Shown: piece by piece, positions 1 through 12,825 of the stretch
Position numbering within the stretch: position 1 is the stretch's first letter
Layout: each line of letters begins with the position of its first letter
DNA from: Acanthornis magna
Lineage: Eukaryota > Chordata > Aves > Passeriformes > Acanthizidae
NCBI GenBank assembly: GCA_036785705.1
Contig: JAWUZG010000032.1
Location: 10,496,001 to 10,560,000 of the forward strand
DNA: 64,000 bases
Direction: 5' to 3'
Notes under the pieces: generated by a model
Seen by the model: only the letters and a program-made list of their open reading frames with translations
Told to the model about the DNA's origin: nothing
Database searches by the model: none
Translations under genes and position numbers: made by a program

Positions 1-3000
1 GGTAATATTGATGCAGCAGATTAAATGGTCGATATCTATATTAATTTACTCAAAACAGTGAGGTTTCTGCTCTGACTACCTGTTTCATCACTTTTGGGTC
101 TTTTTTTTCTGCCTCCTGCATGCCATTCATGCTTTCCAAGCACCTCCTGTGTAAAGTTGGAGTGGAAGGGAGAGCCCGGAACAGCTGTGACCTGGTTTCA
201 CAGAACTCCTGACAGTTTTCCTTCTCAGAGTTAGAACTTTACTTTGATTACTGCATTGGTTTTGCTTTCTTTGGGGGGAATATTTGAAAATGTTATATTT
301 TTTTTCTGTCTTTCCTGCATTGAAAAAAATGTTTGAATCCAAACTGGAGTTATCTGTAGTGTATATGGGACAGGAACAAAAGACGAAGGAAACAAAGTAA
401 ATCCAGTTCTTTGCGTCAGACCTCGAGGGCAGTGGAGAAGTTCTACTGGAATGTCTCTCCTTCCTAAGCACCCACTAGCCCTCAGCAAGCTCAGAGTTCA
501 GTAGTGGCAATTCCCTCTAGCAGCTTCTCTCTTTGGCAGATGCAGATCACAGCTCTCGAGATGGCTGGCAAGGTCTGCAGCTGCCAATGGCAGTGATTAC
601 ACAGGCAGCTTGTTAGATTTGGCACACCTGCAGCATCAGCAAAATCACAATTGGTCCCATTGCATTCCCACAGGTGCTCTGAACTCACATTTCTGTGTTT
701 TTCTACTGGGGTGTAGCAAGCTATCCTACTTCAAGCACAGTGTTTCACTTATTGCACTTAATTTTTCTTTATATAATGCCACATCGGAGATCAGCCCAGT
801 CCTTCAAGGTGCTGCTAGGCAGACGCACACTGCTATGTACATTCCCCAACGGAGGACAAAAGTTCAATTGTTTCCTGAGCAAGGCCCAAGCTCAACACTG
901 GCTGATGAACCAGGCTCTCAAAGCCTGTGGTGCTAAGACTTGAAGTGAATAAGGCCTGGTTTTGTCTTTGTCTTGAAAATTTGTTCAAGAGCAATGATGA
1001 ATGGCAGTTCAACTGGAAAGTGAACCCAACTGGCAGTGAAACTAAGGTACAGGTAGGTTGTTTGAAGAAAATCAGATCTCCCTCCTGTCAGTGTAGCTAG
1101 ATTGGCTTAGGTTGTGGGCAATAGCCCTGGGTCGTTTTGGCCCAGGAAAGGGCTTTGTTTTGACATTTGTTTGTGAGCTTCCTGTCTGAACAATAAAAAT
1201 GTGCTCTCAAGGATTAGGATGATACTATTTTTGAGCAAGGGAGGTGGAAAGAGATTTTAGAAATACTCACACTAACTTTCTGTCTTCCCCTGCTGTTACA
1301 ATCCCTGATCAGCTTTGGCTGGGAGGTAGCTAACCAGCCAGAGGTGAAGCTGGGTCACTTTGAGATTTTGCAAGCTCAGAATTCATTGCATGGAGGGAAG
1401 TCCACACCTTTTTCAGGACGTTTGGAACACAGGGCCATTGCTGTGCTAATTTAGACAAGAATTTTTGGTTCAGCAAAGAGGGTTTTCATCACTTGGTCCT
1501 GGAACAGCCCCACATTCTGTTCCCAAAGCGTTAGATGGTGACTGCACCTACGCAGTGTTACCAATGTGCTTGGTGTCCTTCAATATGGGCAAAGTGTTGA
1601 AGAGAGTGATGGCAGAATGCCCACATTCCACTGAAAAGCTTTTGAAATCACTTACAATGTTGTCCCTCCTGACCTGGGTAAAGGTAGATCCAATTTAGGG
1701 AAATATTGTGTCAGCTTCCCATTGTAGATAAGCAATTGCTTTCTGTTGTTGGCTTTCTGCAGACATTAAGTTCTCAAGGCAATCTAAGTGAAGAGAGCTT
1801 GATCCTGGTCAGCTCTCCTGGAGCTGTTAAAACTCCTCTGTATGTGACAGTGCAGCAGTGCGTGTGTGTGGGAGGAATGAGAAGAGAGACTAGCAGAAAA
1901 AGCCTTCTGCCCTTACTTTGATTCAAAATTTGGAATGACTTTCCCAACCTGATAATGCAAAGCCACCACACAGCACAAGTCTCACAATCCAGACATTTTT
2001 CACAGCATTTCCACTGCAGTTTCAGATCTGCAGCTCAGGGAGACCCACATCATTTTGTAGAGCTTACTACTCCTGCCAGTATCAAGCGAGTCTTTCAGCT
2101 GTGAACTGGACATTTCCATCTTTAGAACAGGGCAATGCTGTAAGGGACTGTGGCAGTGCATCTTTCAGAGATGCAGCTGTGAGCTGCATCTTTCCTATAT
2201 TCCTCAGAGGAAGAATGCTGCCTTTCCCAGAGCTCCTTCCTGGCTGTCCAAACACAGGATGGGTAGAATGCCCATTGTTACACACAGGCAACCGAGCCCT
2301 GCACACACCATCTTTTCCTGGCTGTCCCTGTTGTTATCATATCCCATGTTTGTTGATTCCGTCCAGATTCATCTTCTCCCTGGAAAAAAAACCAGCTCTG
2401 TGGGGAAAAAAAAAAAAGTAGGGACATAAATAGCAAGACTTAAAATCAGTTTTTTAGAGACATTTTGCACAAAAGTTGCAAATAAAATAAGTGTAGAATG
2501 TAATCTTTATTTGTGCTTAATGATTTTTCTTGTATCTGTTTTCTATACCTGCCGCCTGCATTCTTCTGACTCCAGATAAAACTGGGGCTCCAGATATTTC
2601 CTAGGGTTTCCAGATGGCTCCCTAAGTTTTATATGACTCTACCTACCCCCTCTGACATTTCTTTCTTGTTAAGATTTGAGTACAAATGGAAATATTCCAG
2701 ATGGCTTTAGCTGGAGCCAAATACCCTCAGTACTTCAGAGCTACATAGACAGCCCACTAACTAATTGTCCCTTCTCAGTCTGCTCATGTTGAATTCCTTG
2801 GATTTCTTTTGGGGCTACAAAAATACTCTTCTGTGATATACAATAACAGTAAGTTATACTTTGTTCAGTGACACCCTTAAAAAAACACATATAGCACATT
2901 TAATAATAGCATGAATAGCAGACCCAGCAAGACATCTGCTTTGCCCAAACATGTCTGGCACTTTCTTCCTCTTCCCCTCAAAAATACCATAGTTCTTGTG

Positions 3001-6000
3001 TGCCATAGTATACCTAGTGCTTTTATAAGAATTATAGATAGTACTCATGTGAACCATGGTGTATTTCTGAGATTTCAAGTCTGGCTTTTCATAGTGAATA
3101 ATGATGTAATCTGAATGTGATTAATTATTGGAAAAACAAATCAGGAGATAAGGATTTAGAATGATTTACATTGAGGCCTGCTTAAAATTTTTAGAGCTTA
3201 ATTTTCTTTAGTTTTGCTATTAGTTATAGCAATGTTTCCTATCCCTTTTCATGTGCTTTTCCATAGAATTCTTAAGTATGAACATAATAGAATGTCACTC
3301 AACAGTCTTCAAAGTCCAAAACTAACATCTTCCTAGCAAAAAACCCCCTAATTCCTAAGTAAGGGAGGCACTTGAATGCTTCACAAATCCTTTATTCCAC
3401 ACTGCTACCTAAGGAGTGCAGTGGCTTGCCTCATTAGACTTCAAAGCATGACACAGAATGTAGGAGATAAAAATATCGGCAAGACAAGTTTTTCTAATGG
3501 CATGTTTTTAATGTTTAAAAAGTGGTTTTTTACTCTACAGAGGATTTAATCAGGAGAAAGTACCAAGGCTCATGCAAATAGAAATTAGCATTCAATTTGT
3601 CTGTTATAAGAAAAAGATCTCTGTCTAGTCTGTTCTGTGCTATCCAACAGAACAACAAAGAAAGGAGTGCAAACTCTTGTAGTTCTTAGGCCTGAAAGTG
3701 CAGAAATCACAACTGAAATATCAGAGAAGTCTCTTACAATCTTTAAGGTGAAGTTGATACGTGCCTTTTTTAGCCTACATAAAAAGAAAAGTATGCCTGT
3801 GTTATTTGAATGCATGATATTAGAGGTAAAACTTTCATCAGCTGCTTTTTTTAAAGATGCCATTTGCATTTTTATAATTAGATGTATTATTCCACAAAGG
3901 TGATTGTGCCACTTTATATTCCTGGAGAAAAATACTGAGATGGACATGAGAAGTTATACACCTGCTGTCAAAAGAGAATGAGCATGGGATGAAGCCAAAA
4001 GTAAAATAAAAAAAAAAAGCTGATGAAGAGTCAGGAAAATCATGTCCATTAGTTCATGCTGACTTCCAGAGGACTATAATTTGTGATTCCTAAGTCTTCC
4101 TATCCCAAATGAACAGACTTCTATACTAGTGTACCTCTATCGTTGCTAGAGCTGGTTTTCTGAGTAACAAGTTAATGCTGCTAGCTGTTACTCCATCCCC
4201 TTCTTGTGCATCTCAAGTGGCAGATCACTGTGTAGGGAATTGAAAATTTCCAGTCTTGATGGTGACCTTCCTCAGCATCAATACAATTCCACTTGAGAGA
4301 GTTTCTGTTTTGAATTTGCTGTTTCTTCAGTTCATATCATCATACTGGTTCTCACAGTAATATACAATCACTACCAAAAAACAGTGTTAAAAATTATATT
4401 AAGGTGGCAAAATCCACTACTTCAAAAAAGGCTGGGAAACTTAGAAGCCCAGTGGCACCATGTTACAGCTTACACCACATTACAAATGTATGGAAGTAGT
4501 GGAACTTAAAAGCTATTTCACAAGAGTCCCAACATAAGAAGATCTAAATTCCCAAGAAACTTTTGATAAAGGCTTGCAAAGCTGTCAGGCACCCAAATTC
4601 TTCTACTGACCTCCGGTTTTGGAATGGTAAATCTTTTCTCAAACCTGTTGTCAACAGCCTCTTTTATTGTACCAGGGGCTTTTATTATAAAGTGGAAGAA
4701 TGTTCGTTAAATGAATAAAGGGAATCTACTGTATTAATTGAAGAGAGAGCATCTACCAACACAACTCCATAAAGCTTTATCTAAAAGTCTTGCAAGTGAA
4801 CTAGAAGTCAGACTGAACTGTGCCTCTGGCAATGGGAGCAGAGGAAAAACAACTCTTGACCTGATTTTCTCTCCCTCTTGTGTTACCTTACAGCCATGCA
4901 GAAGCCAGGTAGACTGTGAATGTCTGCAGACCAGATGGGAAAGGAGTACTTATTTTGAACCAAATGTTCTCAAAGCTTGACAACACACTTTGCCAGAAAT
5001 TTTGCTTTTCTTATACAGGAACCAGGTGTGGTTTATGATACAGTGATAAAATCTTTGATTAGACAAAATGTGACGAAAGTTCTGCACATGCTAGAATAGA
5101 GCTAAATATCTCTGCCTGTGACACAACCTAGTTTGCTGCCTAGGAGATAGGGAAAAGAGGAAAGGCTGTTACAGGAGGCAGCAGATGTTTTTCTTATCTA
5201 TATATCCTTTAGATGGCCTCATTACGGTAGTGTCTTGGTATATTGTTCTTTTTCCTGAGGACTCTCAGGATGTAAGGAAGTGATATTTTATGCATTTTAA
5301 AGGCAAGTTTAGGTGCAAGGTATAAACAACTTCTGTGGCATTGTAGAGGGCTGACTCCAGCTGCTCAGTTTCTCTTAATCTAGCTGTGGACCTTTCCTCA
5401 GTTCTGTGTTTGCTTCTTGTATGTGCAGCTCCATGCATAATTTTAAGCATCTGCAGGGAAGTTGTCTTCTTTCATATGTGTAATTAGATTTACCTAAAAT
5501 ACAGCATTTTTCTGTAAATACAATCAAAGAAGAAAAAATAGAAGAATCAAGTAGGTAAAATCTTATTTTTGCTTTCCTGGGCTCCTTAAGGAAATCAAAT
5601 TACATAAATGCAAATTCTTCTTCTCCAGACCTAGTATTATGCAAGCAATAATGACAGATTGTGATTGTTGTACCAGAATGTGCTGTGTTTCTATTCACAC
5701 CTAACCAAATTTTATAACTCATCTTCCAATTTTTCCACTAAGGACAAACTAATAAATTCTTTGTGGATTTTTATGTGCTTTCATCACTATAGTGCTCTTC
5801 AATTAAGAAGATCAATCCAGACGCCCAGGTTTGAGTGCCTGATCATGAGTAACTTGTGGTTGGTATCTTACAGGCTTTAACTCCTTCCTCCTACTTCCAT
5901 GTGATACATTTGTGGGCTCAAGCAAGCAAACAGTATATGAGGAATATGGTCCATGATTGTGGGTGAAAGTTTTAGTCTACATTGTATAAAGGACATTTGA

Positions 6001-7540
6001 CTTATTCAGAAAGATGTGGTCTTGAAACAAGGGATTTAGGCAGAATGTTGCTGTTTGAATCCCATGCTACAGTCCTGAAACCTCCTAGGTTGGTTTGCCT
6101 CCAGCCTTTCAGTGGTCAAATGTCTTAGGGAGTTTATCACACTAGAGGCTGAGGGTCACCGAGGGCTTTACTTCCATACATGCCTCAGCTACGAAGAAGA
6201 GCAGATTGTTACCTGGCTTATTCCTGAGATGGCTTTGAATTGAGAAGTGGGTTTGTGGCAATTAACTGATTTCTCTCAGTAATTCATAGTTGGTAGACCC
6301 TCCTTGTCAGCAGTGTGTGTGAGGGTACTCAAAACCAAGTAAACTGTCTGCGAAATTGGAGCCCAGAATTCCTTGTCAGTCCAAGTGGTAGGAACTCAAA
6401 CGCTACTGTTTTTCGGACCTACTCTATATAGGGCAGTGGGCTTGGTGTCCCTGGGATATTGGGTGGCAAGAATGTCTCTGAGGTTACAGATTAACCATTT
6501 CCAGACTCTTGTGGCATCTGAGCAGTCATCTCCATTGTGAGCTGTTGTTTCTTGCTCCCTTGAGCATACCAGCAAATCAGGTCAGATGACAGCAAATCTC
6601 CAAATACTTATGTATTCCCCCACTCCCAAAAGACTGTGGACATGAAAGTGACAAAAAGCAAGAGCAGAAAGGTAATCAGCCTGAAACCCTGACTGTGTTT
6701 TGAGAAAAATGTTTGAGTTCTGTCTTGGCCAGCTCTAATTTAATTAGAGGGAGGATGCTGCTCCTGTTGTCTTTGGATGCCTTTTATAGCCAGGGTTGGG
6801 GTGAAGGAAGGTTAAAGCTGCAGTAGTGTAAATAATGTAACAGTATTTCATCTTGACTTGGAATTTTTAAAAAAATATTATTAAATGACCATCCTTATAT
6901 GATAAGAATCTGTTCAAACAGTACTATTTGTTGAAAGAATTTTTGTCTATTTTTCATTGGGTGTGCTTTATGAAGTTAAAATTTCAGAAATATTGAATAT
7001 GAAACACATAAACAGCAAGGGATTGAGCCATTGTCTTTGGTATATTCCCAGATTTTATTTGTTTATACATCATCATTAAAAAGAATGCAAAACTAAGTTC
7101 CATCCAGGAAAACATCCAGTTACAATTTTAGCCATAAATATTCAAAACATCACTTTATATTAAATATTTAAAGCATCTGAAGTGTAGCCACTGGAAGGGT
7201 TTCAGCACCGTTTTTATAAGTCTCACTTCATGGTAAATATAGCTGTGTAAATAGGGGTGACTTGGACTGAGACCAAGCTACAACACCCAGAGACATTGCA
7301 TTTCACATCACCTACTCTTGGGAATGGCCACTTGCCTCCTCCAGTGCGTGACCTTCCTTGACAGGATCAAAGTTTACAGGGCGGCAAATGCTGGATTTCC
7401 CTGGTCTGGTCCAACTCTGGTTTTTGTCATTTAACTACAAGTCAAAGTTAAGAGGGACAGTGTGTGTTAAGACGGCAAATGCTTGATGGCATGCTTCTCC
7501 CTTAGCTAAATTAATATTGAACAGCATAAAACTCATTGAA
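1..7540. other. intergenic DNA, no gene recognised
   Basis: I see no coding region, RNA gene or dated repeat here. The open frames are at most about 120 codons, occur on both strands, lack recognisable domains and have no convincing exon borders. Composition is mildly AT-rich with short A or T runs (for example near 2404-2416). From about 5.9 kb onward there is no open frame of note, which fits non-coding DNA. A distal KCNQ5 enhancer could lie here, but nothing in the sequence alone identifies one. Confidence 0.7.
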
Positions 7541-7562
7541 TGAGTCAGCCAGTGAGTCAGCA
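7541..7562 (+). promoter_or_regulatory. tandem AP-1 / MARE-like sites
   Basis: Two exact TGAGTCAG cores start at 7541 and 7553, 12 bp apart, roughly one helical turn. The second continues to TGAGTCAGCA, which extends toward a small-Maf/NF-E2 (MARE) half-site. TGAGTCA is the classical binding site for Fos/Jun-type bZIP dimers. Two exact copies on the same helical face suggest a cis-regulatory element, but this is inferred from motifs only and short motifs occur by chance. No gene is adjacent; the nearest supported coding exon is 56 kb to the right. Confidence 0.4.
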
Positions 7563-8967
7563 GAGTAGTTTGTGGCAAAAGCGCAAACCTGCGACTGATA
7601 GACATGATTTAGAATTGAAAATCCACAATCTGTTTTCTTTATGAAACTTCGGAGATCTCAGGAAAACAACTTAACATGATTGCCCAGGCTAGAAAGAAAC
7701 CTTCTCTTTTGTCACATAAACACTCCTCTGAGTGAACTGAACCATAAAAATACATCCACAGAGAGCTCATATACTACTAGAAGAAGTTTACACATGCTTC
7801 ATTTAATTTCTTTCTATGAAATGAAAATATCCATGCTTGAGTGAAATGATCACACTGACACCAGCTAACACAATTCATAATGCTTGACTTCAATATGAAA
7901 TCCCAATAGGAAAAGAAAACAAGAAGATGATTACTGTGTAATCAATGAATTTTCCTTTTATTTTTTCTATTTTTTTGTTTTTTCAAAAGGGAAGAGTAAA
8001 ATTCTGTTTGAGAACTATGACCATTTGTCTTTAAAATTTGCCAATAGCAGTGTTCAGTTTGGTAGTGTCAAATGCATCTTATTAAAGTCTAATTTTATAC
8101 ATTCACAATACCAGGGTAGAGATGCTAAATATTGAAAACAATAACAATTTAAGATCAGCATTTCAGAAGCGAGTTTTAAACAGAGGAGTTCCTGTTCTAG
8201 GCTGTGTCTTATGCTGTTTGGACTTCTGGAGTTTAAAACTGCGACCTAACACACAATGAAAAAAATTTCAAACAGAAACAGAGTTCAGAAGTCCTTGCCT
8301 GTGTTGGGGCAAAATATTCCATAATTAATCATTGTCTAAATTAAAAACCTAAAGCATAAAAATTATTTTAGCTAGGGAATGTATCTCTGTAGGTAGGTAT
8401 GAAGGAGAGAATAGATCTCTGTTTGTTTTTCTTTTCTGATAAAATATTTTTTTTATACCAAAATTTTGTCAAATGTTTTGTGATGATTGTTAAAGAAATA
8501 TACTCTCCAATGAGGGCAAATATCACCAAATAATTTTTAAAAAATCAGCTCTCTTGAATATCCAGGGAAGCTTGCATTACTGCCCAGCTCTTTTGCAAAG
8601 AGATTTTCTTACTTGGATTGTGAATGTCTTGATTCTTTTGCTGGAGCCTCAGGTGTCTGGCATCAGCAATGTCCTGCTTTGTCATCTGTGGTAATGCTCT
8701 GTTCCAGGTTCTTCATAAGGACCAGATCACCCACACACATCACGGTGCTGCTGGAGCTTACGAGGGGGAAATTGCAAGTATGGGACTGTTGAGGAAGTTG
8801 TACTGGACCAGTTGAGTAGCATTAAAAGGTTTTAAGTTTCACCCCCTCTGGAGAAAGTGTGAGAGGTTTTCCCCAGTGGAACTGGTTTTGAGCTAAAAAT
8901 GCAGCTGGTTTCAGGAGCTGAGAGGTACATTTGCCAGATATCTGTGATAATTAATTTGGGAACTGTT
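7563..8967. other. AT-rich intergenic DNA, nothing recognised
   Basis: AT-rich DNA with many stops in all frames. I recognise no repeat family, RNA gene or exon. It lies between the tandem AP-1 sites and a CR1 fragment. Confidence 0.6.
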
Positions 8968-9165
8968 CTTTTGGTGAGGGTGACTGAACACTGGAGCAGA
9001 TTGCCCAGGGAAGTTGTAGAGTCTTCAGCCTTGGAAATAGTTCAAAGCCTGACTGGACATGATCCTGAGCAACCTGCTGTAGCTGACCCTGCTCTGATCA
9101 TAGTGGATGGACTAGAAAATCCAAAGAGGTCCTGACTGATCTCAGCTGCTCTGTGTTTCTGTGAG
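8968..9165 (+). mobile_element. CR1 LINE 3' fragment (sense on +)
   Basis: The segment follows the conserved 3' end of avian CR1. It has a phrase equivalent to 'GGTGAGGGTGACAGAGCACTGG', then 'GGAGCAGATTGCCCAGGG', a 'GTAGAGTCTTCAGCCTTGGA' segment, and an 'AACCTGCTGTAGCTGACCCT' block, ending near the usual 'GGTCC..' terminus. CR1 is the dominant non-LTR retrotransposon of birds and most copies are 5'-truncated like this one. The 78-codon open frame crossing it is only translated repeat. Divergence from the remembered consensus is substantial, so it is an old copy. The boundaries are approximate. Confidence 0.8.
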
Positions 9166-12100
9166 TACTAATAGTCCTGGGTAGCAGCTATTCCTACCTG
9201 ACCTCCAAGAGCATCTAGTGGTTCCTCCACTCAGCAGGATAGTAGTCTCATTTCAGGCCTTGCTGTCTTCTGTGCACTGTATAAAAAAGAATGTCCCAAG
9301 AGACACACTAAAATTAAATATCGGGTTTCAATCCCTGCTAAAGCTAAAGTTCCATGGACTTGATTTTAACAGAAATTTAATTCACAGTTCGTTTTTGGAG
9401 TTCTCAGGGTATCATTATCAAGACCTAGTCATGACAGACAGTGTTTGAACACAAAAACAAAAGGACTGCCTGTCCCTCAAAAGATGCAGCTTGGGCATAA
9501 AGAAGAAAGATGAATGAGAAATGCATGGATAAAACTGGTAGATTTAGTTAGCAGCATTAGGAATCTAATCATTATCAAATTTTTCTAGGCATTCTAGGAA
9601 TTTAGAGAATGTTTCCTGAACATAGGGGAAAGAGATCAATGTGGAAGACAGCACAGTAGTTCCTGCCTGATAAAGTAAAAAATTAACATTGTTGACCAGG
9701 AGATGATCCAATAATTTAACTGCACAGAAGTGAATGATTTGATGAGTATGAGAAATAGGTCAGTGCAAGAATAAGGCAAATAGGGCAAAGAAGTAAGCAA
9801 TGTTGGAAATGAAATTAATAGAAAATTAATGTGAAGTATGGGTTCATGTCAAAGGGATGGAAAACCACAACTGTAGAGGGTAATGGCTGAGGAGGGGTGG
9901 TAATGTCCGGAAGTGAGAGACTGAGACAGCTGAGAAAAGAAGAAACAGAGAAGAGATACAGAAAAACTTCTTTTTCTTAGGTTTAAAAACTGATGCGGTA
10001 ATATTACTTCCAGAAGAATCCTTCCAGCGTCTGGAGATCACTGTCCCAGCTTGCCAGATCTGAGGGCACAGGCACATCGCTGTGGGCTGTGCAGAGTTCC
10101 TGTGTCAGGAAAGGAAGAGATAGCTGAGCCAGGAGCTGGTCCCTGCAAGCATATGTCATGTGGCTTTGGGTATTTGTATTTTCAGGCTAAACATTGGCTA
10201 GAAAATATACCACCCCTATGCCATTTAGCCAGCAGATGGACAAGTGATCCTTCTAACACCCTGTATGGTAAGAAACTCATGTCCATGAGTAGTAACTTTG
10301 AGTTACATAGAGGTACATGCACAAGAATGAGTTTGAAGTTCCAGATAATAATTTTCAGTGGTGTCATTTGGCTTATCTTCATCAATTATGAAACACTTTA
10401 CAGGCCATCTCAAGAATGGGGACTGAAATCTACCATAAACTGCTTCGGGTGCTAGGTTCCTATCTCCACACTCACTTTTTCTCCCCCAGCCCCTCATGCA
10501 ATCACTTCACTATTTTTAATTGCATATGGTTCACACTCCTTTGGTTTTAAACCACATCCCATTTTCTCTCATGGCATAGCGAGAGAAAAAGAGAGAGGTA
10601 GTATTTATGAGTTCACAAAGTGAAGTCAAGAAACAGTCCCATCACTGCTCAAGAGTACAGCAGAGAAGAATACAGAGCAGGACAGCAAAGTAGAGAAGCA
10701 AAGGATGGAACAGAATAACAAACCTCAACCTCAGGAGGGACAGAAGAGTGTTTTCTCTCCAGTATACACTGAACTGCATCCCATGGTGAGGACGCGTTTA
10801 TGCCAGAGGATTAAAGATGACCTGCTTAATGCACTCTCCAGTAAACTCTCACAGAAAGCTACATGTCCAGAAGACACAATTTTTACAGAAACCTGATCAG
10901 TGGATAGTGAAGAATGGTCCCCATTGTTGTCCAAGGTAAGGCTGCTGAGTGAACTCAACGCTTACCCTCTGCCTTTGGCCTCCTGGCTGGCAATTAAAGC
11001 ATGTATTTTGAGCCAGTCCCTCTTCATTCTACCCCTTGCCCCTTTAGAAACTGTGTGACTTGCAAAGAAAACAGAAAATATACTAGGGAATATGAGAACA
11101 AATATGAGAAGGTAGCTCCCATATGTGGGAGAAACTGGGGGTATAAGGGGATGGAGCTGGGACCAAGACCAGAGAAAAGGAGTGCAGTGGGGCTCTACAG
11201 AGAAACCAGAACTGAGTCAGCTTCTAAACTTCTACTTATTACTTGGTGTATATGTGGAGAGGGGGGTGGTGAGAAATGTTAATTTTGTGTATTTAATGGC
11301 TACAAAATCAGCTCAAACTTCAAAAAAGATATTGGTTTTGGAGGATTGAACAATGAGGCTAAAGTTTTTTCAATAATAGGAATCTTTCACGTAGGTTCAG
11401 CTGGCTTAGATTTGTCTGATTTTTAACATCATTCTCTGCAGTGCTAGAGGTCTCTGTTCTTAGGAGCTCATGCCTGAAAACACAGATATTGAGCTAAGAT
11501 ACAATGCGAGTGTTAGAGAAACTAAATTAGATGGATTTCTTCTTTGGTTGTTTTGTCAAGTATTTGAAATCAAGGTTCTTTTGTTGGTTGGTTTTGTACA
11601 GCTCTGTTCAACAAAATTTATCTTACCCTTTTCAGTACAGTCAGGTCTGGAAGAACTGTTTAACAGTAACAGGATCACGCACAAAGTAACCATTTACTGC
11701 CAAGTTGGAAATTTCAAAAGAAAATATGCCTGTACTGAATTCTGCTCTCTTACAGCTATTTTATGGCATTTAGTTACTTATGGCAAAAGAGAAACTACAA
11801 TTTTATGGGATCTGTGAATTTGATTGCTGACCATATCTGAAAGTCAGAGCATGTATTTAGTACTTAGAGATATTCAAAAATGTTCAGCTCAAGGACTGCA
11901 TATTTAAAAATATTGGCCAATATATACATGATCATGTAGAGATGGAAAGAATGCATTCTAACAAATCTTTAATCTCTGAAAAAAAATCCAATGGTGCCAA
12001 AAAGGTTTCTATATAATCCAAATTCAGTTTGTTCTTGAAAACCTGTCTTGAAGAAGAGGGTGAGACACAGTTCACACTTGTGTCTCAGGCTTAAATAACC

Positions 12101-12800
12101 ATTCTGATTGAAAGTTCTTATGTTGATATACATCCAAAGTCTTTCACTTACAGCACTTTTCAACTTCTTATAACAAAGCAAGCAGGTAAAGAACACGGGT
12201 ATGTTGGTTTGGGGGAGTTAGAAGTGTACATTTCCCTTGTGTGTCTGTGGCAAAGGCAGTGAACCATGCTTATGGCTCTCAAACAAACTCATTCTGTGAG
12301 GAGAAAAAGCAAGGAAATGAGAACTCTATCAAGTACATTGGTACTGAGAGCAGCAAAACAGTTTTGAAGGTCTGCGCAGTGTCAGAGGAATGGCCTAAAC
12401 CTCTTCTTCTAAAGTTTTGCGATAGAAAGCTTGCTGCTACCATCAGCCCTGATCAGTAAGATATTTTCGGTTACATGCTTCTCATTCAGGTTTGCTCTAT
12501 GCATCAGAAAAGTAGGCAGAGAGAACAAATTTAATCAAGAATAGATACGATAGAGACTTTATACTCCTCTTTCCCTCTCTCTATGGTAAATGCCCTTTGT
12601 GACCTTATGTTTCAGGCCATTAGCACCAAAAGATTTTAAATATGGCACATTCTGATCACCCAGAAGGTTAACTAAGTCAGCTTCATCCTATGCTTTTTCT
12701 AATTATAATGTTAAAATTTGGGGGGTTTATCTTTCAGGCTTTAGCATGACTAAGCTGAAATGATCAGATAATGTTCAGATTTTCCATATCATTCAATTTG
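9166..12800. other. intergenic DNA, no gene recognised
   Basis: AT-rich sequence. The longest frame (10051-10455, 134 codons) matches nothing I know, and a competing minus-strand frame overlaps it. I see no splice structure. No repeat family was recognised. Confidence 0.6.
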
Positions 12801-12825
12801 TTTTAAGGAATTGATTTCCTTAAAA
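12801..12825. repeat. perfect 10-bp inverted repeat
   Basis: The arms TTTTAAGGAA and TTCCTTAAAA are perfectly complementary around a 5-base TTGAT loop. It could form a small hairpin or be a chance palindrome in AT-rich DNA. No associated element, promoter or gene is visible. Confidence 0.5.
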
